DNA of 64,000 nt from Lachnospiraceae bacterium UBA938 (GCA_002293475.1 DBDG01000046.1:1-64000), one strand, 5' to 3'; shown: positions 17,399 through 26,530, counted from the stretch's first letter. Made by a program: numbers and translations. Notes: generated by a model from the letters alone, not told the origin.

Positions 17399-18336
17399 CC
17401 CTTTATATATTGTGTTTTAATGCGCGGGTCAATGAACGCGTACACAATGTCGACCAGCAGGTTTACCACGCACGAGAACAGCGAGATGACGATGACAACA
17501 CCCATGACGACCGGTACGTCTTTTCCCCGCACCCCGGCTAAAACATAAGTCCCTATACCGGAAATCGAGAACACCGACTCGACGACCACGGCTCCGCCCA
17601 TAAGGGCGGCAAAGCTCATGCCCACCTGCGTGACTATGGGCAAAAGCGAATTGCGCAGACAGTGGCGAAAAATAATCCGACCCTGGCCGGCTCCCTTGGC
17701 CTTCGCGGTTCTCACGTAGTCCTGACGGATAACCTCAAGCATCGTTGAACGGGTCATGCGCACATAGCCGGCCAGCGTGGCCGCTGTAACGGCTAACGAG
17801 GGCAGAACATAACTGGACACCCCGCCCTGCATCGTGGCCGGAAACCACTTTAAATTAAGCGAAAAGGCCAGAAGCAGCAACATTCCCACAAAGAAGGCCG
17901 GCATGGCCGACAGGAACATGGCCAGAACCTGGCTTCCGATGTCGATGATACTGTACTGTTTCACCGCCGAATAAATCCCCAGCGGCACACCGATGATAAG
18001 AGCCAGTACCAGCCCGAAAAAAGCGATGATAAAAGTATTGGGAAACTTGCGGACGATGTCTTCTATGACCAGGAGCTTAGTGCGATAGGATTCGCCTAAG
18101 TCGCCCTGGACGGCATCGCCTATGTAGCTTACGTAACGCGTCAAAAAGGGTCGGTTCAGTCCCATTTCCTCGCGCAGGGCATCCACATCCTCTTGTCTTG
18201 CACCCTCGCCGAGCAGACTTCTGGCGGGGTCTCCGGGAGATAGTTCCATGATGCCAAACACCACAAAGGTAATACCCAGAAGCACCGGAATCATCAGCAG
18301 GATACGTTTGATTATATATTTTGCCACGGCTCTCAC
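17395..18336 (-). CDS. Opp/Dpp-type ABC transporter permease (OppB-like)
   Basis: A 313-residue permease with the OppB/DppB start (YIIKRILLMIPVLLGITFVV), SPGDPARSLLGEGA, the long extracytoplasmic stretch and the EAA loop RTAKAKGAGQGRIIFRHCLRN. About six membrane segments. It is 52 nt after the binding-protein gene. Confidence 0.94.
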   Translation of the reverse strand: MRAVAKYIIKRILLMIPVLLGITFVVFGIMELSPGDPARSLLGEGARQEDVDALREEMGLNRPFLTRYVSYIGDAVQGDLGESYRTKLLVIEDIVRKFPNTFIIAFFGLVLALIIGVPLGIYSAVKQYSIIDIGSQVLAMFLSAMPAFFVGMLLLLAFSLNLKWFPATMQGGVSSYVLPSLAVTAATLAGYVRMTRSTMLEVIRQDYVRTAKAKGAGQGRIIFRHCLRNSLLPIVTQVGMSFAALMGGAVVVESVFSISGIGTYVLAGVRGKDVPVVMGVVIVISLFSCVVNLLVDIVYAFIDPRIKTQYIKG

Positions 18337-18388
18337 CTCTTTTCTGTACTTGGGCGCGGGAGAGCCTAAGCTCGCCCGCGCAATGCTT

Positions 18389-19966
18389 TTACCAGCTAAA
18401 ATTGTAGATGAAGTAGTCGTTCGTCTGGCTTATCTCAACGCCTTTTAAATTGGCGCTGGCCACATGCAGGCCGTAGGTCGAGTAAACCGGAATAAGAAAA
18501 GCGTCCTCAATCATGATGCGTGAGGCTTCGTCGTAAAGCGCTTTACGTTCATCAAAATCAAAGGTCTGCTGGGCACCTAAAACCGCCGCATCGTATTCCT
18601 CGCTCTTGTACTGGTTGTAGTTCTGGGCATCGTTGTTGCTGAGCCAATAAGAGTAGCGCGAGTCAGGGTCGGGAATAAAGCCCTGGGCGGGGATGACGAT
18701 GACGTCAAAGTTCTTATTGCCCATAACATCTTCTACGAAGGACAGGTATTCAAGTTGCTTGAAATCAGCGGTAATACCGATCTTGGCCAACTGAACCTGA
18801 TAGATCTCCGCGGCCTGTGTAAGGTCGGCCAGAACTGGAACAACGGAGAAGGTCAGGGAGAAGCCATCAGGATATCCAGCCTCAGCCAACAGAGCCTTGG
18901 CTTTTTCAATATCAGTTTCATAGCCCTTAATGTCAGGGTTATAGTAGGGGGAGACGGTGGTCATAAGCGTATCCGCAGGCTGACCGAAGTCACCCATAAC
19001 ACCGTAGGCAATCTCTTCCTTATTCATGGCATAAGCCATGGCCTGACGCACGCGCTTATCGCTAAGCGGCCCCTCCGAACAGTTAATATAAGCTGAGTTG
19101 AAGATGGATACCGGAACCATGTGTATCTTAAGCTCCGGCATGGTTTCAAAGCGAGCCAGATCCTGAGGAGTAGCACTGTAGATCATATCTACTTCGCCGT
19201 TTTCTAAGGCTATGGTCGCCGCGTTACGGTCGGGCTGAACAAGCCAAGTAACGGTCTTGATTGAAGGCGAACCCTGCCAGTATTCTTCAAAGGCAGAAAG
19301 CTCAGTCTTTTCCCCGCTGGCCCAAAGATTAAGCGTGTAAGGGCCGGTTCCCACAACGTTGTCGGCGGAAACTTCGCCGCCGCCGGCTTCCACAGCTTCA
19401 CGATTCAGTATCGCAAAGGGCACGGAGGCTATGTATTCAAGAATGGGACTGTAAACCACGTTCAAGTGCAGGGCGACAGTATTCTCGTCGATGGCTTCAA
19501 CGCTGTCAATATAATCTCCCTTAGCTCCGATGTAGGGTGAGGCAAAAAGCCTTTCCCAAGAGAAGACAACGTCATCGGCGGTAAATGCTTCGCCGTTGTG
19601 AAACTTAACGCCCTGGCGCAGGGTAAAGGTAATCGTCATCTCATCCTCAGAAATAACCCATTCCTCGGCAAGGCCGGGAACAAGGCTTCCATCTGGCTCA
19701 ATCTTAATCAGGGACTCATAAATCTGCATGTTCATCAGGATGGAAACGGCAGTGGCATTGATGGTATCAACGGTGTCGTTGTCAACGGGCATACTGATAA
19801 TCAGCGTGTCCTTGGCGGGTTCCCCAGAGCCGGCGGCTTCTGTTTCGGTCCTTGACTGAGAATTGTCGGGTGCTTCGCTGCTTTCGCCCGCGCAGGCGGC
19901 AAACATGAGCGTAAGTATGGTAAGAACCATGGTCAGAGCAATAGATTTTGTCAGTTTTCTTTTCAT
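18389..19966 (-). CDS. ABC transporter substrate-binding lipoprotein (SBP_bac_5 family)
   Basis: A 525-residue OppA/DppA-type binding protein. It has a lipoprotein signal peptide with the lipobox MFAAC (cysteine near residue 25), then a low-complexity linker rich in Ser and Glu, and the family core (FTLRQGVKFHNGEAFTADDVVFSWER in part, VGTGPYTL, VRQAMAYAMNKEEI). The start is the ATG at 19966 with GGAGG six bases upstream; a TTG at 19978 overlaps that site. Members of this family bind peptides, nickel, opines or oligosaccharides. With a ROK regulator and a polyol-type dehydrogenase, a carbohydrate-like ligand is plausible but not shown. Confidence 0.93.
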   Translation of the reverse strand: MKRKLTKSIALTMVLTILTLMFAACAGESSEAPDNSQSRTETEAAGSGEPAKDTLIISMPVDNDTVDTINATAVSILMNMQIYESLIKIEPDGSLVPGLAEEWVISEDEMTITFTLRQGVKFHNGEAFTADDVVFSWERLFASPYIGAKGDYIDSVEAIDENTVALHLNVVYSPILEYIASVPFAILNREAVEAGGGEVSADNVVGTGPYTLNLWASGEKTELSAFEEYWQGSPSIKTVTWLVQPDRNAATIALENGEVDMIYSATPQDLARFETMPELKIHMVPVSIFNSAYINCSEGPLSDKRVRQAMAYAMNKEEIAYGVMGDFGQPADTLMTTVSPYYNPDIKGYETDIEKAKALLAEAGYPDGFSLTFSVVPVLADLTQAAEIYQVQLAKIGITADFKQLEYLSFVEDVMGNKNFDVIVIPAQGFIPDPDSRYSYWLSNNDAQNYNQYKSEEYDAAVLGAQQTFDFDERKALYDEASRIMIEDAFLIPVYSTYGLHVASANLKGVEISQTNDYFIYNFSW

Positions 19967-20012
19967 TTTTTCCTCCAAGTTTTTTTATTTATACTTTTTT
20001 TAACCTTCAGTC

Positions 20013-21041
20013 CTATTCCTGCCACGGCTCGACGATGTACTTGCCTCTGGAACGCTGAACTGAGTCAGCCAGAAGGGCCGGCAGCTTTTCAAGGGGGATT
20101 TTCTCGGCCACCATGGCGGAAACGTCAATCCTCCCTACATTGATGAGCGCTGTAGCACGACCCGTGGTGTAGGGATTGATATAGGAAGCCGTAACGGTAA
20201 GTTCCTTCTTGAAGACTTCGTAAGGCAGAAGCCGCATGCTCTCTTCGGGGGCTGTCAGACCGAACATCATGACGACCGCGCCCTTTCCGGCTATGGCGAC
20301 CGCCTGCTCGATTGTCTGGGGCTTTCCGACGCACTCAATGACGGCGGATATATTATCAATCCCGGCAGACTTAAGAGCAGCAGGCACGTCCTGTGTCATG
20401 GGATCAACGCAAACGCAGGATCCCAAGGTCTTTGCCATCTTACGCTTTTCGGCCACCGGCTCAATCATCGCGACTCGCGCGGCTCCGCCAAGAAGCGCGA
20501 GCTGGAGCATCAGCATACCGATCATACCGCCGCCGATGACGGCCACGTCGCTTCCGGGCTGCACCCTGCACATGTCAATTCCGTGTATGCAGCAGGCCAG
20601 AGGCTCCGCCATCGCACCCTGTGCAAAGCTGACATAATCTGCCAACTTGTGCAGCTGGCTCGCCGGAACAGCGCAATATTGGGCAAAGCCGCCGTTTACG
20701 GTCGTGCCGATTCCCGTCATATTCTCACAAAAATGCCCTATGCCCGCCTGACAGAAGCGGCAGTGCCCGCACATGACATTCGGGTCAGCGCAAACCCTGT
20801 CACCGATGGAAAAACCCGAAACACCCTCTCCCAGTCCTTCAATAATACCGGAAAATTCGTGACCGAGTACTATCGGCAAGGGGTTGTCCGCTGCGCCCTT
20901 ATGGCCTTCGAAGATATGTATGTCTGTGCCGCACACGCCGCAGGCCATGACCTTTAGGAGAACCTCTTCCGATCCCGGCACCGGCTTTTCAGTCTGTGTG
21001 ACAGTCATCTTACCTGTTTGGAACAAAACCGCAGTTTTCAT
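20013..21041 (-). CDS. Zinc-dependent medium-chain dehydrogenase (sorbitol/threonine dehydrogenase-like)
   Basis: A 342-residue MDR-family dehydrogenase. It has the catalytic zinc ligands (Cys in CGVCGTD, His-Glu in LGHEFSG), the structural zinc cysteines (CGHCRFCQAGIGHFC), and a Rossmann domain with VIGGGMIGM. It would oxidise a secondary alcohol or polyol with NAD(P). It is the first gene of the operon, so its expression should follow the substrate recognised by the ROK repressor. Substrate specificity cannot be read from the sequence. Confidence 0.93.
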   Translation of the reverse strand: MKTAVLFQTGKMTVTQTEKPVPGSEEVLLKVMACGVCGTDIHIFEGHKGAADNPLPIVLGHEFSGIIEGLGEGVSGFSIGDRVCADPNVMCGHCRFCQAGIGHFCENMTGIGTTVNGGFAQYCAVPASQLHKLADYVSFAQGAMAEPLACCIHGIDMCRVQPGSDVAVIGGGMIGMLMLQLALLGGAARVAMIEPVAEKRKMAKTLGSCVCVDPMTQDVPAALKSAGIDNISAVIECVGKPQTIEQAVAIAGKGAVVMMFGLTAPEESMRLLPYEVFKKELTVTASYINPYTTGRATALINVGRIDVSAMVAEKIPLEKLPALLADSVQRSRGKYIVEPWQE

Positions 21042-21081
21042 TATTTTCCTCTACATTTTTCTATTGCATTATTTAAAATAG

Positions 21082-21117
21082 TTTTATAAAATGAATTATA
21101 TCATCTTTTTTATAAAA
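21082..21117. promoter_or_regulatory. Twin TTTTATAAAA palindromes over the dehydrogenase operon promoter
   Basis: The 10-bp palindrome TTTTATAAAA occurs at 21082-21091 and 21108-21117. One lies over the expected transcription start and the other over the -35/spacer edge of the minus-strand promoter at 21095-21122. The centres are 26 bp apart. They are candidates for the binding sites of the divergently encoded ROK regulator. Confidence 0.5.
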
Positions 21118-21122
21118 GTCAA
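21095..21122 (-). promoter_or_regulatory. Promoter of the dehydrogenase-Opp-hydrolase operon
   Basis: Minus strand -35 TTGACT (21117-21122) and -10 TATAAT (21095-21100), spacer 16 nt. It is about 55 nt upstream of the dehydrogenase ATG. Confidence 0.8.
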
Positions 21123-21168
21123 TGATATTTAAATATTTATGTTTTTTTTCGCCATTTTTCTTTACCAC

Positions 21169-21246
21169 TTGACAAAATCTACTTAGTATAATAAATTCAT
21201 TATGAAGAAAAAGAATAACTATTGTTATTAAAAACAGTTTTAACAA
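21169..21246 (+). promoter_or_regulatory. Probable ROK gene promoter and leader inverted repeat
   Basis: TTGACA at 21169-21174 is followed at 17 nt by TAAATT (21192-21197); a better -10 (TATAAT, 21187-21192) is only 12 nt away, so the pairing is uncertain. Downstream, 21222-21246 forms an imperfect palindrome (TTGTTA-TTAAAA / TTTTAA-CAA), a possible autoregulatory site. Confidence 0.45.
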
Positions 21247-21266
21247 CTAATTTACAGGAGACATAA

Positions 21267-22397
21267 ATGACTATCAATAATCATGTCGCGCTTGATTTAA
21301 AGGCCGCCAACCGAAACCGTATTTTTCGTGCGATTATCAGCGCGGAGCGCATTACGAAACAGGGCTTGGTGGAGCTTCTGGGTCTGAGCCTGCCGACGGT
21401 CACGCAGAACCTTAATGAGCTGGTTGCCCAAGGGCTGGTGTGCGAAAATGGAGCCTTTCGCTACACCGGAGGCCGGAGTGCGAAGGGCTACTCGATTGAC
21501 AGCAACTCGCGAAAGACGATCGGCATAGATATCAACAGAAGCCATCTGTCTGTAGTCGTTATCAATCTCGCGGGGGAGATTATCTCAAGCCTGCACGAAC
21601 ATAGACCTTTTATCAAATCCGATGAGTATTACCGGCACATGGGCGAGCTGGTAGTCGAGACCGTCAGGAAATTCACCATCTCAGAACAAGAGCTTCTGGG
21701 CATCGGCATAAGCGTCCAAGGCCTTGTAAGCAGTGACAAGTCGCAAGTAAAATACGGACCCATACTCGGCAACACCGGCGACACGGTCAATGAGATAGCC
21801 AAGTATATCCCCTACCCCTGTGAACTTTTTCACGACGCGGACTCAGCTGCCTTTGCTGAGCTCTGGGTCTCGCCCGATACGGACAACGCTGTCTATCTTT
21901 CCCTGAGCACCAATCTGGGCGGCTCAGTCATTATTAACCGCCGGATCCGCACGGGGGATAATTTTTTCGCCGGCAAAGTCGAGCACATGACCCTGCGCCC
22001 CGGCGGAGAGCTTTGCTATTGCGGAAGGCGCGGCTGCGTCGAGGCCTATTGCAACACCTCAAGGCTGACCGAGGGTATCTCCGACGGCAGACTGGATCTG
22101 TTTTTTCAGAAACTGGAGTCCGGTAACCCCAGAGCCATAGCCCAGTGGGACAATTATCTGGAGAATTTGACCATTCTTATCAGCAATCTGCACATGCTGT
22201 TAGACTGCGAGGTCATCTTGGGCGGCTACATGGCTCCCTTTCTCGAAAAACACTTGGACGGAATCATCCGTCGCGTGCGCGGGATAAACTGCCCGGACAT
22301 TCCGGAAAACCTGATCACCCTTGCCAACTATAAAAATGAGCCTATCGCCGCTGGTGCCGCCCTTTACTATTTGGACCGGTTCATCCATAAGGTATAG
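21267..22397 (+). CDS. ROK-family transcriptional regulator
   Basis: A 376-residue NagC/XylR-type repressor. The N-terminal winged HTH (NRNRIFRAIISAERITKQGL, then LSLPTVTQNLNELVAQGLV) is followed by the ROK sugar-kinase-like domain with GIDINRSHLSVVVINLAG and the zinc site CYCGRRGCVEAY. It is divergent from the dehydrogenase-transporter operon, with the two promoters about 70 nt apart, so it probably controls that operon in response to a sugar or sugar-like ligand. Ribosome binding site ACAGGAGA. Confidence 0.92.
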   Translation: MTINNHVALDLKAANRNRIFRAIISAERITKQGLVELLGLSLPTVTQNLNELVAQGLVCENGAFRYTGGRSAKGYSIDSNSRKTIGIDINRSHLSVVVINLAGEIISSLHEHRPFIKSDEYYRHMGELVVETVRKFTISEQELLGIGISVQGLVSSDKSQVKYGPILGNTGDTVNEIAKYIPYPCELFHDADSAAFAELWVSPDTDNAVYLSLSTNLGGSVIINRRIRTGDNFFAGKVEHMTLRPGGELCYCGRRGCVEAYCNTSRLTEGISDGRLDLFFQKLESGNPRAIAQWDNYLENLTILISNLHMLLDCEVILGGYMAPFLEKHLDGIIRRVRGINCPDIPENLITLANYKNEPIAAGAALYYLDRFIHKV

Positions 22398-22479
22398 CGG
22401 TAAACCGCCTCCTGCAGCATTTTTAATATCAGCTGCCGGGAACTAGATTGAAGATGGGATTAAATAGGAAGGAAAAACC

Positions 22480-23346
22480 ATGTGGACTGCCGATGAATGG
22501 AAAGATTATGAATTAATAGAAGCCGCTTCGAAAGAAAAACTGGAGCGCTGGGGCGAGTATATTCTCGTACGGCCGGATCCGCAGGTCATCTGGAACACCC
22601 CTCGGAAACACCCCGGATGGAAGCGCAAGAACGCCCATTATCACCGCAGCGCCCAAGGCGGCGGAGAATGGGAATTCCTCGACCTTCCGGAAGAATGGAG
22701 CATTAATTATAAAGACCTGACTTTCCGCTTAAAACCTTTCGGTTTTAAACATACCGGTCTTTTCCCCGAACAAGCTGTAAACTGGGATTGGTTTACCGGT
22801 AAGATAAAAGGTGCCGGACGACCGCTTAAAATACTGAATCTCTTCGCTTATACCGGCGGCGCTACCTTGGCCGCCGCCGCCGCCGGCGCACAAGTGACCC
22901 ATGTAGATGCCTCGAAAGGCATGGTCAGCTGGGCAAAAGAAAACGCCATAGCCTCCGGACTTCAACATGCACCGGTCCGCTGGCTGGTAGACGACTGCGT
23001 GAAATTTGTCGCCCGGGAAATACGCCGCGGTAATACTTATGACGGCATCATCATGGATCCGCCTTCCTATGGCCGCGGTCCCGGCGGCGAGGTCTGGAAA
23101 ATCGAGGACGACATCTTCGCTTTCCTGGAACTGACTTCGCAGATCCTTTCCTACGATGCCGCCTTCTTTCTGATCAACTCCTATACCACCGGTCTTCAGC
23201 CCGCTGTTTTATCCTATCTGCTGAATACCGTACTGGTTCCGCGCTTTGGCGGCCGGGCAGAAGCCGGGGAGATCGGTCTGCCCGTCACATCAAACGGCCT
23301 CATCCTACCCTGCGGCGCTTCCGGCCGCTGGGAGCCAGACAACTGA
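22480..23346 (+). CDS. Class I SAM-dependent methyltransferase (RlmI/COG1092-like)
   Basis: A 288-residue methyltransferase with motif I NLFAYTGGATLAAAAAGA (about residues 126-143), the acidic end of motif II (HVDASKGMVSWAKEN) and motif IV MDPPSYGRGP near residue 200. This arrangement matches the Methyltrans_SAM group that contains the 23S rRNA cytosine-C5 methyltransferase RlmI, but the N-terminal PUA domain of RlmI is missing and the cysteine expected in m5C enzymes is not evident in the DPPS motif. The substrate is probably RNA; this is inference. Confidence 0.85.
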   Translation: MWTADEWKDYELIEAASKEKLERWGEYILVRPDPQVIWNTPRKHPGWKRKNAHYHRSAQGGGEWEFLDLPEEWSINYKDLTFRLKPFGFKHTGLFPEQAVNWDWFTGKIKGAGRPLKILNLFAYTGGATLAAAAAGAQVTHVDASKGMVSWAKENAIASGLQHAPVRWLVDDCVKFVAREIRRGNTYDGIIMDPPSYGRGPGGEVWKIEDDIFAFLELTSQILSYDAAFFLINSYTTGLQPAVLSYLLNTVLVPRFGGRAEAGEIGLPVTSNGLILPCGASGRWEPDN

Positions 23347-23395
23347 TTTGCATGGTTTCTAAATCTTGCGTCATGTTGCTGACCCTGACGAAAAG

Positions 23396-24832
23396 TCAGT
23401 CGGTCACTTCTTCCAGTGCCGCGCAAAAACTCTGATACCAGCTTTCAAATTCCGCCTCAGAAAGAAAACCCGCTGTCGCCTCATCAAGGCTCATGCCGCC
23501 CGCAATACGGGCCTTGACGGTTTGCCGGTCGGCTCCCGCCTTCTCTTGGAGATGATACTCCAATATCATAGCCGCATCGCTGCCCCTCGCAAAAACTTGA
23601 CCGGCGTTAAAACTCCCTTTCTCCCCATATTGAAAAGCCGTTAACAGGCTTTCATAGGTTTGCGGTGTCACGTCCAGTTCTCTTTCAACAATCGCTAGGT
23701 CTAGTTTTAATTTTTTATAGGCACTTTCTTTTACTGGCAAATAGCCCGACGGGCAGCCGAAAGTTATATTTTGTTCATCCTCAGTAAGCCATTTCAGGAA
23801 AGTCACCGAGGCGTATTCTTCCGCTTGGGATGCTTTCACGACTGCCATCCCCGTCTCCGCCTGTGCTATATAATCAGACCCGCCGGCAAAAAGCGGCGCC
23901 GGCATCACCGCATAGTCAATCGGATAATGATCCGTGCCCCGCTCTGTCTCTTGGGGGAAAAACATGGAAGCCGCTGTCGATCCGGTGAAAGCGACAATCT
24001 CACCGCTCCTTACGTCATCAGAGCGGAAGTTCCCGAAAGACTTAAAATATCCTTTAATATAGGACGTATAGTAAAAATCCCAGATATGCCTCATAACATT
24101 CCGGTCAGCTTGCATACCAGCCTGTCGGTCATTGATCCGTAAAAGCTCTTTTCCCGGCGGCAGGGAATCGTTCAGCAATAGACTGGCAACTGATTCTTGA
24201 CCATAAAAAGCCCGGCCGTCCTCAGCTATATCCGGCGTCCGGTCATCCGTCCATTCATAGTAAGACTGCGCCACAGCCGCCAGCCCTTCCCTGGTTCCCA
24301 GTTGTGACAGCATCGCACCGGTCTCTGCCGCAAAAAGATCCCAGTCTGTTTTATTGATCATCAAAACTTCGGTTGCTATCGCAATGGGAAACAGCCTCAG
24401 TTCACCGTTCCTGCCGAGCCTTCCTGCATCTATAAAAGCATCCACATATCCGCTTATTTCCGCTTCCGACAAATATTGGGAAATATCAGCCAGACATCCG
24501 CTCTCCTCAAACTCCCAGACAAAATCTGCCGAAACCGAGATAAGGCTGGGCATCGCTTCGCTGCCTGCTTCCTGGTCTAAAGCGGCACTGATCGCTTCAA
24601 CATCCTTATATCCATACACGGCCACAAAAATGCCTTGTTCTTTACCTTCCGTACCGTTAAACTCTTCAGCCAGTTCTTCAAAGACAACCCGCTGGGTACT
24701 GTTAAAATCATGCCAAACAGTGACTGTTACCGGATTTATCTTCATCGTTTGAATCGAACTACATCCACTGTTTGACAACAACACAGCAGACATAATAAAC
24801 AACCATATTTTTTTCTCATAACCTAGCCTCAA
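23396..24832 (-). CDS. Orphan extracellular solute-binding lipoprotein (SBP_bac_1-like)
   Basis: A 478-residue protein with a short lipoprotein signal (lipobox SNSGC near residue 24) and a carbohydrate-type binding-protein fold (VTVWHDFNSTQRVVFEELAEEF, later VVKASQAEEYASVTFLKWLTE). No permease or ATPase is adjacent. The start is a TTG at 24832; the AGGAG site lies in the end of the preceding serine hydrolase gene, which suggests coupled translation. It is the last gene of a DUF2164-hydrolase-SBP unit. It may serve a distant importer or work as a sensor partner. Confidence 0.82.
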   Translation of the reverse strand: MRLGYEKKIWLFIMSAVLLSNSGCSSIQTMKINPVTVTVWHDFNSTQRVVFEELAEEFNGTEGKEQGIFVAVYGYKDVEAISAALDQEAGSEAMPSLISVSADFVWEFEESGCLADISQYLSEAEISGYVDAFIDAGRLGRNGELRLFPIAIATEVLMINKTDWDLFAAETGAMLSQLGTREGLAAVAQSYYEWTDDRTPDIAEDGRAFYGQESVASLLLNDSLPPGKELLRINDRQAGMQADRNVMRHIWDFYYTSYIKGYFKSFGNFRSDDVRSGEIVAFTGSTAASMFFPQETERGTDHYPIDYAVMPAPLFAGGSDYIAQAETGMAVVKASQAEEYASVTFLKWLTEDEQNITFGCPSGYLPVKESAYKKLKLDLAIVERELDVTPQTYESLLTAFQYGEKGSFNAGQVFARGSDAAMILEYHLQEKAGADRQTVKARIAGGMSLDEATAGFLSEAEFESWYQSFCAALEEVTD

Positions 24833-24841
24833 TTATAGCCG

Positions 24842-26125
24842 TTATCTCCTCTCTGCTTCCGCCTCCAGCTCATTCACAAATGATTTGAACAGGCTGACCA
24901 CAGACATATCATCAATACCTATGCTCATGAACACAGCCACGATCTGATAGTCCGGCACCACTATAATATACTGTCCACCAAGGCCGGCCGCATAATACAT
25001 CTGATAATCCTGCTGCCCATCCGGGACATCTATCCACCAGTTATAACCGTATTCCCCGTCCGGACCTTGCGGCTGAGTAGACGCCGTTATCCATTCTTCC
25101 GATATTATTCTTTCTTCGCCCCACATGCCCTTATTCAGATATAACTGTCCGATCCTGGCAGCATCTCTGGCTGTCATATAGATACCGAATCCCCCGAGCG
25201 AAATCCCTTGGCTATCCCCCCACCATATATAATCCTTGATGCCAATAGGGGCAAACATATTCACATCGGCATACTCTTTTGCCGACATCCCGGTGGCCTC
25301 GGTCAGAAGCGCCGAAAGCAGATGCGAATCACCGGAGTTATAATTGAACACCTCACCCGGCTTATTCCGCATATTGCTGCCAAGAATATAATCCACCTGA
25401 TTCTCCGCCATCATCCAGTCAAGCATAAGCATCCCGTTGGCAAGCGTTTCCGTCCATTCAATCCCGGAAGTAAGGCTCAGCAGGTTTCCGACCGTAATCT
25501 CTTTCATATCCGCATCAATATTACCAGCGGCAACACCCTCAGCAATGGCCGGTAAGTAAGCTTCAATCTTCGTGTCTATCCCCGCCAGATACCCCTGATC
25601 AATTGCTATTCCCACCGTCGCCGACAAAATGCTTTTCGTAATCGAATAAATGTCAAACCGGGTACCCGCACTGTTCCCTTCCTGGTAATATTCATATATC
25701 ATCGCGCCGTCTTTTATTACCAAAGCAGCCCGTATCGGCCTAGCCCCGATCTCTCTGTCCAAATCATCAATCTGTGTGCGGCTGACTCCATGGTTTTCCG
25801 GTGTATCCATCCCCCATTCCCCAGTTATATATTCCTGCCCCCCAGTGGCCTTTTCTTCCTCCGTACGAGAACCCTCCGTCACTATTTCTTCGTTCCCTGT
25901 TAGTATTTCCTCGTTCTCTGTCAGCATTTCCTCGTTCCCTGTCAGTATTTCCTCCTCCGACACTTCCGATTCCGTCCGTTCTCCATCCGCTTCTGCCCCT
26001 TCATCCGCATCAGTCATATTATCTTGCCCGATCAAATCCTTTATCTGCTGTTCACTGATCCTACATCCCATCACTAAAGCCAAACACAAAACCACCCCAA
26101 AAACTTTCCAGCCACCTCGCCTCAT
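24842..26125 (-). CDS. Lipoprotein serine hydrolase (beta-lactamase class C family)
   Basis: A 427-residue lipoprotein (lipobox LVMGC) with an acidic linker that contains four tandem seven-residue repeats (EEILTGN, EEMLTEN, EEILTGN, EEIVTEG) before the catalytic domain. The catalytic domain has SITKS (SxxK, serine nucleophile), YNSGD as the Tyr motif and LTSGIEW. It is likely an esterase or D-amino peptidase on the outer face of the membrane rather than a true beta-lactamase. The start is the ATG at 26125 with AAGGAGG; the frame is open 16 codons further upstream. It lies 41 nt after the DUF2164 gene. Confidence 0.88.
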   Translation of the reverse strand: MRRGGWKVFGVVLCLALVMGCRISEQQIKDLIGQDNMTDADEGAEADGERTESEVSEEEILTGNEEMLTENEEILTGNEEIVTEGSRTEEEKATGGQEYITGEWGMDTPENHGVSRTQIDDLDREIGARPIRAALVIKDGAMIYEYYQEGNSAGTRFDIYSITKSILSATVGIAIDQGYLAGIDTKIEAYLPAIAEGVAAGNIDADMKEITVGNLLSLTSGIEWTETLANGMLMLDWMMAENQVDYILGSNMRNKPGEVFNYNSGDSHLLSALLTEATGMSAKEYADVNMFAPIGIKDYIWWGDSQGISLGGFGIYMTARDAARIGQLYLNKGMWGEERIISEEWITASTQPQGPDGEYGYNWWIDVPDGQQDYQMYYAAGLGGQYIIVVPDYQIVAVFMSIGIDDMSVVSLFKSFVNELEAEAERR

Positions 26126-26166
26126 GTCGCCTCCTTCCGCCGCTGCCGGCCATCTCTGCCTTTCCC

Positions 26167-26421
26167 TCAGCACTTATACAAAGAATAAAAATCCGCCTCG
26201 GCATTATCCATCAGCCTCTTAAACCACAGCTGACTATCATCCAGAGCTTTATTATATATCATATCACCCATAGTCCCTAAAAAGAAATCCATAATTTTAT
26301 CAGTAGCTATGATTCCCCATTCCTGCTCCATCTCATCCCGGAAAAAAGCCGTTATTTCAGCACGAAGTTTCTGCTTTTCTGCTTCACTGAACCGATATTT
26401 CGACAAAGGCTCTCTGTTCAT
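26167..26421 (-). CDS. DUF2164 family small protein
   Basis: An 84-residue soluble protein that fits DUF2164: FSEAEKQKLRAEITAFFRDEME, then IATDKIMDFFLGTMGDMIYNKAL. The function of the family is unknown. The start is the ATG at 26421 with AAGGAGGG at good spacing (an ATG at 26439 is in frame but overlaps that site less well). It is the first gene of the unit read from the promoter at 26459-26488. Confidence 0.8.
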   Translation of the reverse strand: MNREPLSKYRFSEAEKQKLRAEITAFFRDEMEQEWGIIATDKIMDFFLGTMGDMIYNKALDDSQLWFKRLMDNAEADFYSLYKC

Positions 26422-26458
26422 TTCGTCCCTCCTTATCATAAACCCAGTTAACTATTTT

Positions 26459-26488
26459 ATAATATCACAGGCATCCAGCTTTTGTCCA
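26459..26488 (-). promoter_or_regulatory. Promoter of the DUF2164-hydrolase-SBP unit
   Basis: Minus strand -35 TGGACA (26483-26488), -10 TATTAT (26459-26464), spacer 18 nt, with an extended TGA just before the -10. Confidence 0.6.
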
Positions 26489-26530
26489 TGTAGTTAGCAG
26501 TTACTGTTCCCTTTCAAATAAAAGACAACG

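Noticed and set aside
21187..21192. TATAAT as -10 of the ROK gene
   Set aside because: It is only 12 nt from the TTGACA, too close for a sigma-A promoter; TAAATT at 17 nt was preferred, with low confidence.
23380..23406. Rho-independent terminator between the methyltransferase and the orphan binding protein
   Set aside because: A hairpin (TGACC-CTGAC / GTCAG-TC-GGTCA) exists, but it overlaps the coding end on the minus strand and has no T-run.
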